DNA of 64,000 nucleotides from Rhineura floridana (GCF_030035675.1 NC_084494.1:18769248-18833247); one strand, 5' to 3'. Counted from the first letter of the stretch, positions 23,130 to 34,520 are shown. Numbers and translations: made by a program. The notes: generated by a model from the sequence alone, not told the origin.

Positions 23130-23485
23130 CATATACATGGTTTGCTTTCAAACCATGTAAACCACATGCTTTAACTTGTTGTGTCTTTTTATAATAATAA
23201 AAAATTAGGTATCAATCCCATAGATGATGGAGCTTGAAGCAAAGAAGAGTTACCCACTCTCAAAGTTCTTCTCCACCTCCCCTAGAAATAAGATGAGTTG
23301 CATATCTCCCAGTCATTTTGTTAAATTACATTTCCTTGGATGAAAGGATATTTCATTATCCCCCATCTTTGCATTTTCTGAATGGTTAAATATTTGTTAT
23401 ATGACACAAGGCATTTTTAATAGCTTCCGGTTGATTTTTAGCAAGCTGCATTAACATCACAAAGATCCAGTGGCCTTATTACACA
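23130..23485. other. Unassigned AT-rich sequence
   Basis: Nothing recognised. Confidence 0.35.
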
Positions 23486-23489
23486 GAGC

Positions 23490-23710
23490 TGAACATCAGA
23501 AGAGCCCTGCTGGATCAGGCCGATCTAGTCCAGCATCCTGTTCTTTCATGGTGGCCAACCAGATGCCTATGGGAACCCAGCACGAAGGATCAGAGCACAA
23601 CAGCACTCTTCTCACTTGTGATTCCCAGCAATAGGGACAGTGGATATAGAAGATAGCCATTGTGGCTAATAGCCACTCTCTCTCTCCCTGTCCTCCGAAT
23701 CCTTTACAGG
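23490..23710 (-). mobile_element. CR1 3' end fragment
   Basis: AGAAGAGCCCTGCTGGATCA... GTCCAGCATCCTGTTC in reverse orientation. Confidence 0.8.
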
Positions 23711-23884
23711 CCAGCTTTGAATGGCAAAGTGGATCTGTGGACACCAAACTGGACCTGTGGAATGGCATGACCTCAGAATTTCTGTTCAGTCAAGAGCCTG
23801 CCCTAGAACATTTTAAACTAATCAAGGTGTGCTTCTAGAATCAGTTCCTAAAATAAATAAACCACCCTGTTAACTTTGATCATC

Positions 23885-24068
23885 TGTACACCATACATTT
23901 AAAGCATATTTAAAGCACATTTCTCTCCCACCCCTTCCCCCCAAAATCCTGGGAACTGTAGTTTATCCCTCACAGAACTACAATTCCCAGCACCCTTATC
24001 AAACTACTGTACTCCAGATTCTTGGAGGGGAGGGGAATTTGCTTTAAATGTACGGTGTACACGCAGCC
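23885..24068. mobile_element. Fold-back MITE, CATACATTTAAAGCAC family
   Basis: Inverted arms ACACCATACATTTAAAGCAT / TGCTTTAAATGTACGGTGTA with an internal ACTGTAGTTTATCCCTCACA block. Confidence 0.75.
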
Positions 24069-24071
24069 TGT

Positions 24072-24710
24072 GTTGTTGAAGGTACTGTAATACTTCCTTA
24101 AAATAAAAGGATTGGAGGTGCCTGGGGGATTTCAAACCAGCCTTTCCAGCAGTCAGATTCTGCCATCTTCCTTTCTGCACCATCAGCATACTGGTTCCAT
24201 GGCAAGGCTGTCCTATGCTCCAGGGTGCCATCTAGGCTGCAGTACTCTCCTGCCTTGAGCATCTACTCAGCTGACCCCAAGGGCCAATCGCAGCACACCA
24301 GGCCCTATAAAACCCTAGCATCAGAGCTTGTCTCTTGTGTGAAGATGCTGTTTGCTTCACCTCCTGTTCCCTATCCTTGCTTGTTGTTCTGGGCTTTCCC
24401 TCTGACTGGTTTTGAACATGAACCTTTTTCTATCCCTCTGGGTCTTGATTATTGTCTAGGAACTTGACCAGGAATGGAAACGTTGCCAGTGATTTGTTTT
24501 CTTCACAGAAAAGTTTCCATTTAATAAGGTCATTAGTAACAACGAATGGATGTCATCTGCAGATACAACGTTAAGCAAGCTTGACAGTTTCAACGTTCTG
24601 AAAATCAAGAGTTTTCTAATGCAAACTGAAAATTTTCCAGTGCAAATTGCTATAATTTGCATTGGAAATTTTTTCGATTCTGAACTTCACCCATGTCACT
24701 GCCCGTAGAG
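24072..24710. other. Unassigned sequence
   Basis: No exon or repeat boundary recognised. Confidence 0.3.
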
Positions 24711-24714
24711 CAGT

Positions 24715-25089
24715 GGTTCCCAAACTTCCCCCCCCCCCATGCACCACTTGAAAATTGTTGATGGTCTTGGCAGACCACTTGATGATGTTTCTACCTATTT
24801 GTAGCAATTGTAATGCGCTGTGCTAGATTCTGTGTGGTTTTTAATTGTATTTGTATTACTTCTTTTATGTATTGTATTTTATTGTATTACAATTTGAATT
24901 CCACAGAATTCTACAGAATTTAAATTGTTATACAATAAAATAATTAAAATCAGCCGTAAAAATACAATTAAAATCAATATATTTAATGTGATGGATGTGC
25001 CACCTTCAACCATATCTTTCACCATAAATCCACAGACACACCACAGACCACCTGAATGAAGTTTGTGGACCACTGGTGGGAACTCCTAG
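24715..25089. mobile_element. hAT-like element (CAGTGGTTCCCAAAC ends)
   Basis: Left CAGTGGTTCCCAAACTTCCC, right GACCACTGGTGGGAACTCCTA. The flanks CCGTAGAG / GCTTAGAG agree at 6 of 8. Relative at 35.9 kb. Confidence 0.75.
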
Positions 25090-25094
25090 CTTAG

Positions 25095-25750
25095 AGGACA
25101 CAACAGTCAGGAAGCTAGATAAAAACTCTATTGTCTCTCTTAAATGAGAACAAAAGGCTCACAGGAAGCTCCTGATTCCACCTGGATACAACTAAGTACT
25201 GTGCCACCTAGTGACTAAACTATATAATGACACTTAACAACACAACCCTTGCCTATTTTGGAACAAGTATCTGCCTGTGCCTCTGCTCTCAGATCTAGAA
25301 CCTAATGACATTTCTGACCACTGAGCAATCACAACTAGTCCCCAAAACATCTATGACTAGGGAAGAATTTCCAGATGTAAAAGTCAGCTCACAAAGTATG
25401 GATGTTTTGCAATAGTTTTCATCTAAGTTTTCATCTAAGTCTGGTGCAGTTCCAGCCCAGGTTTCAAGTATTGCTAAAAGTGCTGAATGCAACAACAACA
25501 TTACGTCATGGACCTAGAACAGGAATTCTCAGAGGCAAAGTCCTCGGACAATAGCAGCCCTGAGGAGGAAACAGATCAACTCCTTGGTCTTTTTCATGTG
25601 GATCCACTGGCATGGAGAAGCATCTTGCCCCTTGAACCCTGAGAAGACATCTCTGTCACTGGACTCTGATGAATGGACTGTAGACTCCTCAGTGGATCAG
25701 GAAAGAACGGAGGAACTTTCTTCAGAGAAATCCCTGCAGCTTGAAACCTC
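25095..25750. other. Unassigned sequence
   Basis: Open frames with acidic composition (SSEKSLQLE) but no recognised protein; the same sequence resumes after the MITE at 25,762. Confidence 0.3.
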
Positions 25751-25761
25751 ACTGCCTAGAC

Positions 25762-25899
25762 CAGCCTTTCCCAACCTTTGGGTTCCCAGATGTTGCTGGA
25801 CTACAGTTCTCATCATTCCTAACCATTGGCCATGCTAGCCGGGGCTGATGCGAGTTGTAGTTCAACAACATCTGGGGGCCCAAAGGTTGGGAAAGGCTG
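25762..25899. mobile_element. 138-bp fold-back hAT-like MITE with perfect 8-bp duplication
   Basis: Arms CAGCCTTTCCCAACCTTTGG and CCAAAGGTTGGGAAAGGCTG; flanks 25754-25761 and 25900-25907 are both GCCTAGAC. The whole element can fold into one hairpin. Confidence 0.93.
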
Positions 25900-26169
25900 G
25901 CCTAGACGAAGCCATGGCTGCACAAAAAGACACTGACCCTTTAACTAGCTCCGACTATAAAGTTCGCCATTTGCTCCAAGATGCTGTTGAGACAACTGAC
26001 ATTTCCTGCTTCTGCTGTAGGAATGGCAACTGTGGGCCTGAATCGGTCCCTTGTCTTCTATTCTATTTAATTCCAGACCCACTGATTTCTGTCTTGTTTG
26101 GGCCCTCATATCCCCTTGACAGTGGACTTCATAATGGATCAGACCACATGACAACTGAAGTTAAAAACC

Positions 26170-26740
26170 AGTTAAAATTCTAACAAAAGTGATATACCTG
26201 CTGGCAGCAATTTTGAACAAAGACAAGTATGTTTTTGTCCATTTTCAGAAAGGTGCCAGTGATGGGGCTGGCAAAGTACATGTAACACAGGAGGGCCTTC
26301 CACACCTCTAGACCAGCTACCAAAAAGGCCCTGCTCCTAACAGATGCCAGTCTACCAGCAGTAAAAGAAGGAAGTCAGGACAGTCTCTCTTGGGCAGATC
26401 TCAAAGGATGGGGACAGGGGCCCATATGGGAAGAGCCATTCTCCTGAGATACTCCCAAGCCAGACCATTTAGGGCTGAGCAGGTCAAAAACAGCACCTTG
26501 AATCGGACCTGGAAACATACTAGCAGCAAATGCAGGTGCTCTAAAACACAGTGTTGTAATATGTCGTTGTTGGCTTATTGCAATCAAAAGACAGGCGGCA
26601 TTATTTTGAGGTAATCGGCCTCCAGGCAGTCTTTAGGGGCAGCCCCATATAGAGTGAATTACAGTAGTCTAATCTGGAAGGCATCAAGACATGAGTGGCA
26701 GTGGCCATGTTTTTCTGTTCCAGCAGGGGGAGCAGTTGAC
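26170..26740 (-). mobile_element. L2-like LINE 3' region
   Basis: In reverse: 3' UTR words (AGAGTGAATTACAGTAGTCT) and the coding remnant PSRLDYCNSLYMGLPLK, an L2 RT C-terminal signature. Confidence 0.6.
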
Positions 26741-26863
26741 AAATCAGCTGAAGCTGAAAAAAGATACAGCTGCAATCTGGAAACTGAAGTGACTCTCCTT
26801 CCTCAATATCCAGCACAGGTTCTTGGGAAGGTATCCTTCCATCTCTCCTCATCAGATCAGTCA

Positions 26864-26975
26864 GCATGGCGTAGCAGTTACAGCGCTGTACTAGGACCAG
26901 GGAAACCCAGATTCAAATCCTCACTCAGCCATGACACTTACTGGATGACCTGAAGGCAGTCACTCTCCCTCCCTT
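26864..26975 (+). mobile_element. Sauria-type SINE
   Basis: TCAGCATGGCGTAGCAGTTA head and GATTCAAATCCTCACTCAGC box. Confidence 0.8.
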
Positions 26976-26994
26976 CTGATTTGCCAACTACACC

Positions 26995-27072
26995 ACCTAC
27001 CAAGGCCTTGATGGCTTCCAGATTAGACTGCTGTAATGCACTCTATGTGGGGCTGTCCCTAAAGACTGGCTT
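26995..27072 (+). mobile_element. L2-like coding fragment
   Basis: Reads ALMASRLDCCNALYVGLSLK, an L2 RT C-terminal motif. Confidence 0.65.
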
Positions 27073-27079
27073 GGTGGGA

Positions 27080-27625
27080 GGATAAAAATATCACGAGCCA
27101 TTACAGCAGAAGAGAAATGTCCTCCTGAGCAGATATCGCAGATATCGCATTCCAGATATCGCAGCACAGCCATATCCTTCTCCTCTTCGAAGTCCCAAGA
27201 GACAATTGGGTGTGAAATTAAAAAGGGAGAAGCCTTCAAAGGCAGCAGCTGGGAATCCAATGAGACCAAAAGCGACAGGATGGCCAAAAGCAACAGGCTT
27301 TCTTCGGGATGCTAATTCAGTGTCCTCTGATTGGGACGTTTGCTGACATACAGCCCTGACAGATGGGCTTCGACACAGACAGACAGCGCTGGAGCCACTC
27401 CAGCTTTAATTGAAGCCATTTTATCTTGGTGCTTTGGATGGAGGTTCTGTGGATGTTATTCGGCGTGATCCACGTCTGCATCTATGATAAGGAGGGGAGG
27501 GAGATTCTCTCCAGAAGACAGTTCCGGAGTTCTTCTTAGCAATGACAGTGTGGAAAGGGAAGTTGCTGGCAAGTCCGTGGAGCCTGCATTAAATCACAAT
27601 AGGACAATTGGTCCCTCCAGCAAGG
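27080..27625. other. Unassigned sequence
   Basis: No exon; a short tandem duplication (GCAGATATCGCAGATATCGC) is visible near 27,130. Confidence 0.35.
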
Positions 27626-27631
27626 GTGGCA

Positions 27632-28640
27632 AAGTTTGTTTATTTATTTAATATCCCGCCTTTCCTCCCACAGGAGCTCAGGGCGGCGAACAACAACTGA
27701 TGCAACAATAAAAGCATCTTTAAAACAATTCCAATACACAGATGCAGAGTGGAATAAAGGTCACTACTTAAAAGGCTTGTTGGAAGAGAATAGTCATCAG
27801 TAGGTACTGAAAAGAAAATAGAGATAGTACCCGCCTAATATTTAAGGGGAGGGAATTCCAAAGGATAGGTGCCATGATACTAAAGGCCTATTTTGTGTGG
27901 AACAGATCTCCTGATGAGATGGTATCTGCAGGAGGCCCTTGTGACGCCCTTCCCTGGCTCTCCCTGTCAGGTTCCTACCTGCGAGTGGCTACTGCCTGTC
28001 ACTAGGCACCACCAGGGACTCCACCAGTCCGGACTGTCCTTTTTTATTGTTTCTCTCCCCGCTCTAGCACAGATCTCAACAGATCCCCCTGCTAGGCAAC
28101 CACCAGTAACGTCCCAATACTAGTATTCCCAGAGACTCTGAATACTGGTATTGTTATTCTCTTCACCGCTGCCACCATTTGTTACAGTTTCCCTTCAGCC
28201 TTGGTCATTACCTTACCCTCCCTTCTGGTCTGTGAAACCCCAGCCAAGGATCAGGCCTTTGGTAAACCAAATTACGTATTTATTACAGATAACAAAGCTA
28301 ACAAGATTAACAAGATTTCTTCTTAAGGCACATAAGCATATGGTTTTACTCAATACTAATCCGAACTCCACCTCCCTCCTGGCAAACAACTCTCTAAACC
28401 CCACCAAGCAACCCACTCAGTTCTCTTCTCCCCCCCCCAGATTCCACTCTCACTCTTCCTTTTATACATTCAGCCATTTTAAACACTCAGCCAATCATCT
28501 CGCATTCTACTGCCCATTCACTCCCCCTCTTTCACTCCACTTACCATGTATCTTCTAAACAACCAACACTTACCATATATACATTAATATAGGAACATCA
28601 CAGCCCTCACTTGCAGAATGTGGTCGGTGATTTACTGGGT
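27632..28640 (-). mobile_element. L2-like LINE 3' region split by a solo LTR
   Basis: 27,632-27,939 matches 19.0-19.5 kb. The match resumes at 28,603 (CTCACTTGCAGAATGTGG versus CTCATCTGTGGAGCACAG). Confidence 0.7.
27940..28602 (-). mobile_element. Solo LTR (fossil LTR retroelement), 5-bp duplication
   Basis: A 663-bp unit starting TGTGACGCCC and ending ACATCACA, with short inverted TGTGA/TCACA ends. GCCCT flanks it on both sides (27935-27939, 28603-28607). On the - strand a TATAAAA box precedes an AATAAA signal, giving the orientation. No internal region or second LTR. Family (gypsy- or retrovirus-type) not determined; younger than the L2 it interrupts. Confidence 0.85.
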
Positions 28641-29105
28641 AAAGGTGAGGCGATTTTTTGGGTAAAATATAAGGGAGGAAAGAAAGGCTTGATCAGTTTG
28701 GACTACAAATATGACATAAAAACAGTTAAAACAAATTACAATCACAAGAATAGAGTGGACTCCATATATTTATATTCTGTATATATCACAAGTGTCAAAG
28801 GCTAGGATAAAGAGGTGTCTTCAGCATATGTCAAAAAAACTGTATTGTGAAGGCGCCTGGCGCATCTCTACGGGGAGGGAATTCCACAGCCTAGGAATTG
28901 CCACAGAAGAAGTCCTCTTCCAGGCTGCAGCTGCCGCCGCTGACACCTGAACTTCTGAGGGTGGCAGAACTGCCAAGAGTTCCTCTGCTGATCTCAACAT
29001 CCAAGTGGGTCTGTGGGGAAGGAGGCAGCCTTTCAGATATTTGGACTGGCTGCAGATGTCTTCAAGGTTGCTATCACTACAGCTGCAAAGCAGTGTATTA
29101 AAATT
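28640..29105 (-). mobile_element. L2-like LINE 3' region, second subfamily
   Basis: GAAGGCGCCTGGCGCATCTC... GAGGGAATTCCACAGCCTAG resembles the reversed L2 C-terminal coding region. Confidence 0.55.
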
Positions 29106-29135
29106 AAGGTTAAAGAGTGGGACTTTAACTAGGAG

Positions 29136-29561
29136 TAGGGATGGGTGAGAATTTCAGCTCAGTTTGCATTTGAAACTGAATCTCTCAAATTCACACTTTT
29201 TGAAACAAGATGAGGACCGAAATGCAGTCATCCTTTGAAATTTGCACTTATTCAAATGTTGCTATGCAGTTTACCAATCGGCCAATGTTTACAGAACTGC
29301 ACATTAGGGGATAGTATGCATAAAAATGAATATATGAGTGAAAATGACATACAAAAATGGATTATATGAAAAGAAATAGCTTGCAAAAATATGCAAATTA
29401 ATCAAAAGTGCATACAAAAATGTGTTGATTAGGAGAAACTCACATTAAAATGCTGGAGAATTTTCATGAGGATTAATCCTAAATTGTTGAAGAAATGTGG
29501 AGAACTGAATTTAAGATTAGAAAAATGAGCAACTGAGAGAACCGAAATTGACAGATCTTTC
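29136..29561 (+). mobile_element. TAGGGATG-group hAT-like MITE
   Basis: Starts TAGGGATGGGTGAGAATTTC; the flanks ACTAGGAG / GCTAGAAG agree at 6 of 8. The right tip is worn. Confidence 0.75.
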
Positions 29562-29569
29562 CCAGCTAG

Positions 29570-30120
29570 AAGTCATCCCCAAACTATGACATTCACACCA
29601 TTTCATTATTCTGTGAAATCTGATCATGATCTTTCAGATTATTTATTTATTTATTAGTTGATGCATTGAGGGAGGCATTTACAGCTTTGCAATTTCAAAC
29701 TATGCCCATAGCAGAAATCTGTTTGGATGATTGATATGCCAGAATACCTGTAAATCATCATTTGTGTATCTGCAGCCAGGGAGTGGTGGAAAAGTTTGTT
29801 CATTATGTTCTGTAGTGCTCCCTGTATAATTCTCCCAGGGACAGATTTCTCAAATGAATTTTCCAGAGAGTTTCTTTTTTGAATAATAGAGAGAAAATCT
29901 GTTATTTATAGATGAATAAAGATAAGTACACTACATATAAGATTTCTATGGTCATCTTTGCAGCTCAAAGAATCAGATAGAATTTCATTGTACAACAACA
30001 TGGGGTCCTATGTACTGGGGACTACCTGTGCCAAAATCTACACTGTTCATATCTTTGTGACAACCAGTGGCTTCTAAAAAATAAATGTGACTATTTTTCA
30101 TTGTATTTGCCACTTACAAA
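29570..30120. other. Unassigned AT-rich sequence
   Basis: Contains TTATTTATTTATTTATTAGT near 29,640; nothing else recognised. Confidence 0.35.
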
Positions 30121-30125
30121 TAAGG

Positions 30126-30315
30126 GCAAAGGGCCTTATCTCAGTGGTAGAGCATCTGCCTTGCATGCAGAAGGTCCCAGGTGCAATCTCCAGCACCTCC
30201 AGGTACGGCTGGGAAAGACCCCTTCCTGAAACCTTGGAGAGCCGCTGCCAGCCAGTGTAGACAATACTAGGCTAGATGGACCAATGGTCTGATGGGGCAC
30301 AAGGCAGCTTCCTAT
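30126..30315 (+). mobile_element. tRNA-derived SINE, near full length
   Basis: CTTATCTCAGTGGTAGAGCA head, CAGGTGCAATCTCC box, CAAGGCAGCTTCCTATGG tail. Confidence 0.9.
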
Positions 30316-30484
30316 GGACTTCTCAACTTGGATGGACTATTTGCCTGCATCATTTATCCCTGCCATAACAAATGATACTCACATGGATCATGGATGGTTA
30401 ACGTTTGTACGGCACTTTCAAATGTTCAAAGCTATTCACATGCATGATCTGCTTCTAGTATTAACAATGACCACCTTGTCAGTC

Positions 30485-30605
30485 AGGGATGGGGAACCTG
30501 CGGCTCTCCAGATGCTGCTGGACTAGAGCTCCCATCACACCTGACCATTGGCTGTGCTGGCTGGAGCCAGTAGGAGTTGGAATCCATCCACATTTGGAGG
30601 ATAAC
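30485..30605. mobile_element. Fold-back hAT-like MITE
   Basis: GGGATGGGGAACCTGCGGCT, CTGCTGGACTAGAGCTCCCA and an inverted GAGTTGGAATCCATCCAC arm. Confidence 0.65.
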
Positions 30606-30619
30606 ATATTCCCTATCCC

Positions 30620-31088
30620 TGCCGGAAGTCAAGTTGTATTATTGCCCTCCATATTGCAGATGGAAGGACTGAGGCAGAGAGCGGCTTGGCTAAGGCCACC
30701 TAGTGTACTGTGTTCATGGCAGAGGTGAACACGAGACTGTCTCTTGACCACTATGCTACACCAGCTCTCCCACTATCTGATCTGATCACAACCATTTACA
30801 ATCACTCATGTGCCCACTGCTTGCTGAATGAGCACTGGTGTTGGCTCATTTTCCCACAATCATCATCATCATCTGAATGTCAATGCAACACAGGCCACAC
30901 AGATCAGTGTTTCCACATTAACTTTACATGCAAAGCTGAACTCTTTGTATTATTTGTTTCAGCTATTGAGTGGATAGTTGAATAGATGGGTACTCCTTCA
31001 AGCTGGGTGCCGCAAGCAGTCACCTGGATTGCCTGACCCTAAAACCAGCCTCTCCTCTCCTTTATTCATTGCTTATCTCCATGCAATA
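30620..31088. other. Unassigned sequence
   Basis: No recognised feature. Confidence 0.35.
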
Positions 31089-31092
31089 TGGG

Positions 31093-31453
31093 GAAGGCCT
31101 GTAGCTTAAGGGTAGAGCATTTGTTTGCATGCAGAAGGTCCCAGGTTCAATCCCTGGCATCTCCACGTACGTAGGAACATAGGAAATACCGAGTCAGACC
31201 AATGGCCCATCTAGCTCAGTATTGTCTACACTGACTGGCAGTGGCTCTCCATCATTTTCAAGTATGGGTCTCTCCCAGCCCTAACTGGAGGCATCAGGGA
31301 TTGCACCTGGGGCCTTCTGTATGTCTTCATGGTAGGGCTGGGAATCCCCCACCATCTGAAACCATCGAGAGTCTGTGCCAGTCAGGGTAGACAATACTGA
31401 GTTAGATGGACCAATGGACTGGCTCAGTAAAAGGCAACTTCCTATGTACCAGG
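31093..31453 (+). mobile_element. tRNA-derived SINE split by an inverted SINE
   Basis: The + head (GGCCTGTAGCTTAAGGGTAG to GGCATCTCCACGTAC) and + tail (GGTAGGGCTGGGAATCCCCC to CAACTTCCTATG) are separated by a - strand copy at about 31,169-31,330. Confidence 0.85.
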
Positions 31454-31634
31454 CTACACCAAACCTAGAGAGGTCAGTCCCTTCACTGTACACAACAGAA
31501 GTGCATTTGCATTATTAGCTGCAGAAAGTTAGGATAACTTGCTAACAATAAGGCTATAAAGACTGATGGAAGCAGCCAGGAAGGGAGCAATTCCTGCAAA
31601 GCACTTTATTAGGACCATAAACAATTCAGCAAAA

Positions 31635-31690
31635 GATTCATAGGGTCACCCTAAGTCGTAATCGACTTGAAGCCATATAACAACAACAAA
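31635..31690 (-). mobile_element. BovB-like 3' tail
   Basis: GGTCACCCTAAGTCGTAATC GACTTGAAGCC then AACAACAACAA, the same tail as in the copies at 39.7 and 44.1 kb. Confidence 0.6.
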
Positions 31691-32169
31691 CAATTCAGCA
31701 TCATTTTTGTACGAACAGCAAGCCAAACCAAATCACAAAAGGCAACCACCCCATATGTCTCCAAATTCAGACACAAAAAGATAATGTGTTCTACTGGGAC
31801 AGGGTGCTGGATTGACTTCTGGGTGAGTCGGGTTCAAGTCATACCCTAACCATGGACAAATCCCTCACTGGGAATGCTTAGCGGGATGTGATGAGAGGCT
31901 GAATAAGGCTGCTATCCTAAGCATCCTTACTAGGAGGAAGTGGTTCCCATTGTAATCAAGAGGACTTATTTCTGGAGGTTGGGGTTAGGCTGTAGGCTAA
32001 TGATTGTGCAAATGATCACATTTCCTGATGTTTGAAGACCAATCTTCTAATTTTTCAGGGCCAGTTTCCCTCCTGATTTTGAACATCAGGAGATAGTGAC
32101 AGTAAAACTCCTGGATGGCCGTCATTCATTTTGGTTAGAGGATTCATTTTGGTTAGAGGATAAGGATCA

Positions 32170-32775
32170 TTGCAAGCTGCCTTATACTGAATCAGGCAGT
32201 TGGTTCATCTTGCTGAGTACTGTCTAAACCAGAGTTTCCCAAAGTGATCAGTGTTGACCTCCTCGAGTCAATGGGACTGTGCATAAAGATATAGGGGTTG
32301 TAAAGGGCCTAGGAGCGAAAAAGAAGTTTTTGAGTATAGGAGCCTTAGAATCGGCATGTGCAGAGTGCACCTCCCTTGTCAATGAGGAACCTCTCTATAT
32401 AGTGAGATGATTCCACAATACAACAGCATTTGCAGACCAAGCAGCTTGATTGCTTAAAAAAAAGTATACGCAGATATCTGTGTTATTTTACTTCCATCTT
32501 TTTCACTTGCTACGATTCCTAGTAATGGTGACTGATTGTTAATAAATGTTGGTCATCTATTGATATTTCTTGACTTTACTTCATTTGCATTCCTAAGAAT
32601 TTGGGTCAATGAACGCAGAATTTGGGTCAATGAACACCAAAGATTGGGAAGCCCTAGTCTAAACTGGCTGGCAACAGGTTTCCATGGCTTCCCAGTCCTA
32701 CCTCGACATGTCGGGGACTGAACCTTGGATATTCTGCATGCAAAGCAGATGCTCTGCTGCTGAGCTATGACCTTG
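32170..32775 (-). mobile_element. tRNA-derived SINE split by a hAT-like element
   Basis: Reverse SINE: AAGCTGCCTTATACTGAATC to GTCTAAAC, and GTCTAAACTGGCTGGCAACA to TGCTGAGCTATGACC. Confidence 0.88.
32230..32656. mobile_element. hAT-like element with perfect 8-bp duplication inside a SINE
   Basis: Ends CAGAGTTTCCCAAAGTGATC and ATTGGGAAGCCCTA; flanks 32222-32229 and 32657-32664 are both GTCTAAAC. 427 bp, no coding capacity; contains a short tandem GAATTTGGGTCAATGAAC. Confidence 0.93.
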
Positions 32776-32821
32776 CCACCTGGAATTAAGATACTGCCGC
32801 ATCATAGCAGGGATGAGGAAC

Positions 32822-33228
32822 AGAGGTATAGTCAACCAAAGTTCAGGAGGTCTTAGACCTGTTACTTTTTTGAGAGCAGGGTCTCAATGTCTCCAGCGTC
32901 CTATGAGTCAATCAGCATGAAAGGGAAGTGTGTTAGCCACTTAGAAGAGCCTTCTAACATGCTTTCTTGTCCTTTTGAGCTGACTGAAGCCAATCAGAGT
33001 GAAAGGAGGTGAGTGAGCCACTCAGTGAGCCACTGAGAAGCCTCTTCTCAGTAATAAGACATAGGCGCTCCTAGGGACATCAGCTACTGTGGGAGAAGGC
33101 ACATGCGAGAAGGACTGAGGAGTGTAGAGATAATGATGGAGAGCAAGTGAGGGAGGGAAGGGGCGTGGCTGTGTGTGTGTGTCATGTCTATCATGAAGGG
33201 ACCATGCACTTTTGGATTTGCCACTACG
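32822..33228 (+). mobile_element. Unnamed ~400-bp repeat (copy 2)
   Basis: Opposite orientation to 22655-23030; shared words include TACTTTTTTGAGAGCAGGGT and TTTGGATTTGCCACTACG. Confidence 0.55.
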
Positions 33229-33231
33229 TGA

Positions 33232-33345
33232 CTGATGAGGAACCTATGGCCCTCCAGACATTCTTGGACTCCAGCTCCCATCAGCCACGGCCAACATGGC
33301 CAATGGTCAGGTATTATAGGAGTAGGAGTCCAACAATAACCAGAG
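33232..33345. mobile_element. Fold-back hAT-like MITE
   Basis: ATGAGGAACCTATGGCCCTC ... CCAGAGGGCCCCAGCC with CCCATCAGCCACGGCC in the middle. Confidence 0.7.
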
Positions 33346-33427
33346 GGCCCCAGCCAGGAATCAATTTTAACAACAGATTCTCCCAACGTGCACAATAAGA
33401 ATTATTTTCCTGTTCTGCCTCTGAAGC

Positions 33428-33562
33428 AGGAATGGCTAACCTGTGGCCCTCTAGATGTTGGACTACAACTCCCACTAGCCATCAGCAATGCGGGGGGAGG
33501 GGTGCTGATGGGCACTGGAGCCCAGGAACATCTGGAGGGCCACAAGTTAGCCATCCCTGCTC
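33428..33562. mobile_element. Fold-back hAT-like MITE
   Basis: GCAGGAATGGCTAACCTGTG and its inverse CACAAGTTAGCCATCCCTGC. Confidence 0.85.
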
Positions 33563-33675
33563 AAAACCTGTCTGGGGCAGTTCTGTCCCTTGGGTACCCG
33601 AACAAGCATCGCCGATCTACTTTGCAATGGTCTTTTGTAGATTAGACCTACTTCATCAGATGATATAATATCATC

Positions 33676-33790
33676 ATTGGGTCGTATTCAGTGCTAGTCC
33701 TACTCAGAGTAGACCCACTGAAGTTGACAGGCATGACTAACTTGGGTACATTCATTTCAGCCTCTGAGTAGGGCTTAATTGAATGCAGCC
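33676..33790. mobile_element. Fold-back MITE, CTACTCAGAGTAGACCCA family
   Basis: GGGTCGTATTCAGTGCTAGT ... CTTAATTGAATGCAGCCC. Relatives at 41.55, 47.95 and 60.4 kb. Confidence 0.75.
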
Positions 33791-34032
33791 CATTATCCTG
33801 AATGTACACACTTACTTGGGAGTAAGCCCCACTAAACTCAATGGGGCTTACTTCTGAGGAGATGGCGTAAAGGATTGCCCTGCACAGCCATTCCTAAGCA
33901 GTCCAGCAAAACACAGAACTTCAGACTAAGGATATTTTGTGTAAGCAAATGGCACCTTGGGGAGCCCACCCTGGAAAGAGGTGATTGCAGGGGTCAAGCA
34001 GCTCTTTCCTGAGACTGGGAGGAAGGGTGTTA

Positions 34033-34520
34033 CGTGTTATGTGCCTTCAAGTCGATTACGACTTATGGCAACCCTATGAATCAGTGACTTCCAATAGCAT
34101 CTGTTATAAACCACCCTGTTCAGACCTGTCTGAAGTCTGTGGCTTCCTCTATGGAGTCAATCATCTCTTGTTTGGCCTTCCTCTTTTTCTACTCCCTTTT
34201 GTTTTTCCCAGCATTATTGTCTTTTCTAGTGAATCATGTCTTCTCATGATGTGTCCAAAGTATGATAACCTCAGTTTCATCATTTTAGCTTCTAGTGATA
34301 GTTCTGGTTGAATTTTTTCTAACACCCAATTATTTGTCTTTTTCGCGGTCCATGGTATGTGCAAAGCTCTCCTCCAACACCACATTTCAAATGGGTTGAT
34401 TTTTCTCTTATTCACTTTTTTCACTGTGCAACTTTCACATCCATACACAGAGGTCCGGAATACCATGGTCTGAATGATCCTGACTTTGGTATTCAGTGAT
34501 ACATTTTTGCATTTGAGGAG
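34033..34520 (-). mobile_element. RTE/BovB-like LINE 3' fragment
   Basis: The - strand reads VYGCESCTVKKVNKRKI..., EMWCWRRALHIPWT, LSYFGHIMRRHDSLEKTIML and GSRKRGRPNKR, the BovB-type C-terminal domain. The tail ATAAGTCGTAATCGACTTGA is at 34,055. Confidence 0.85.
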
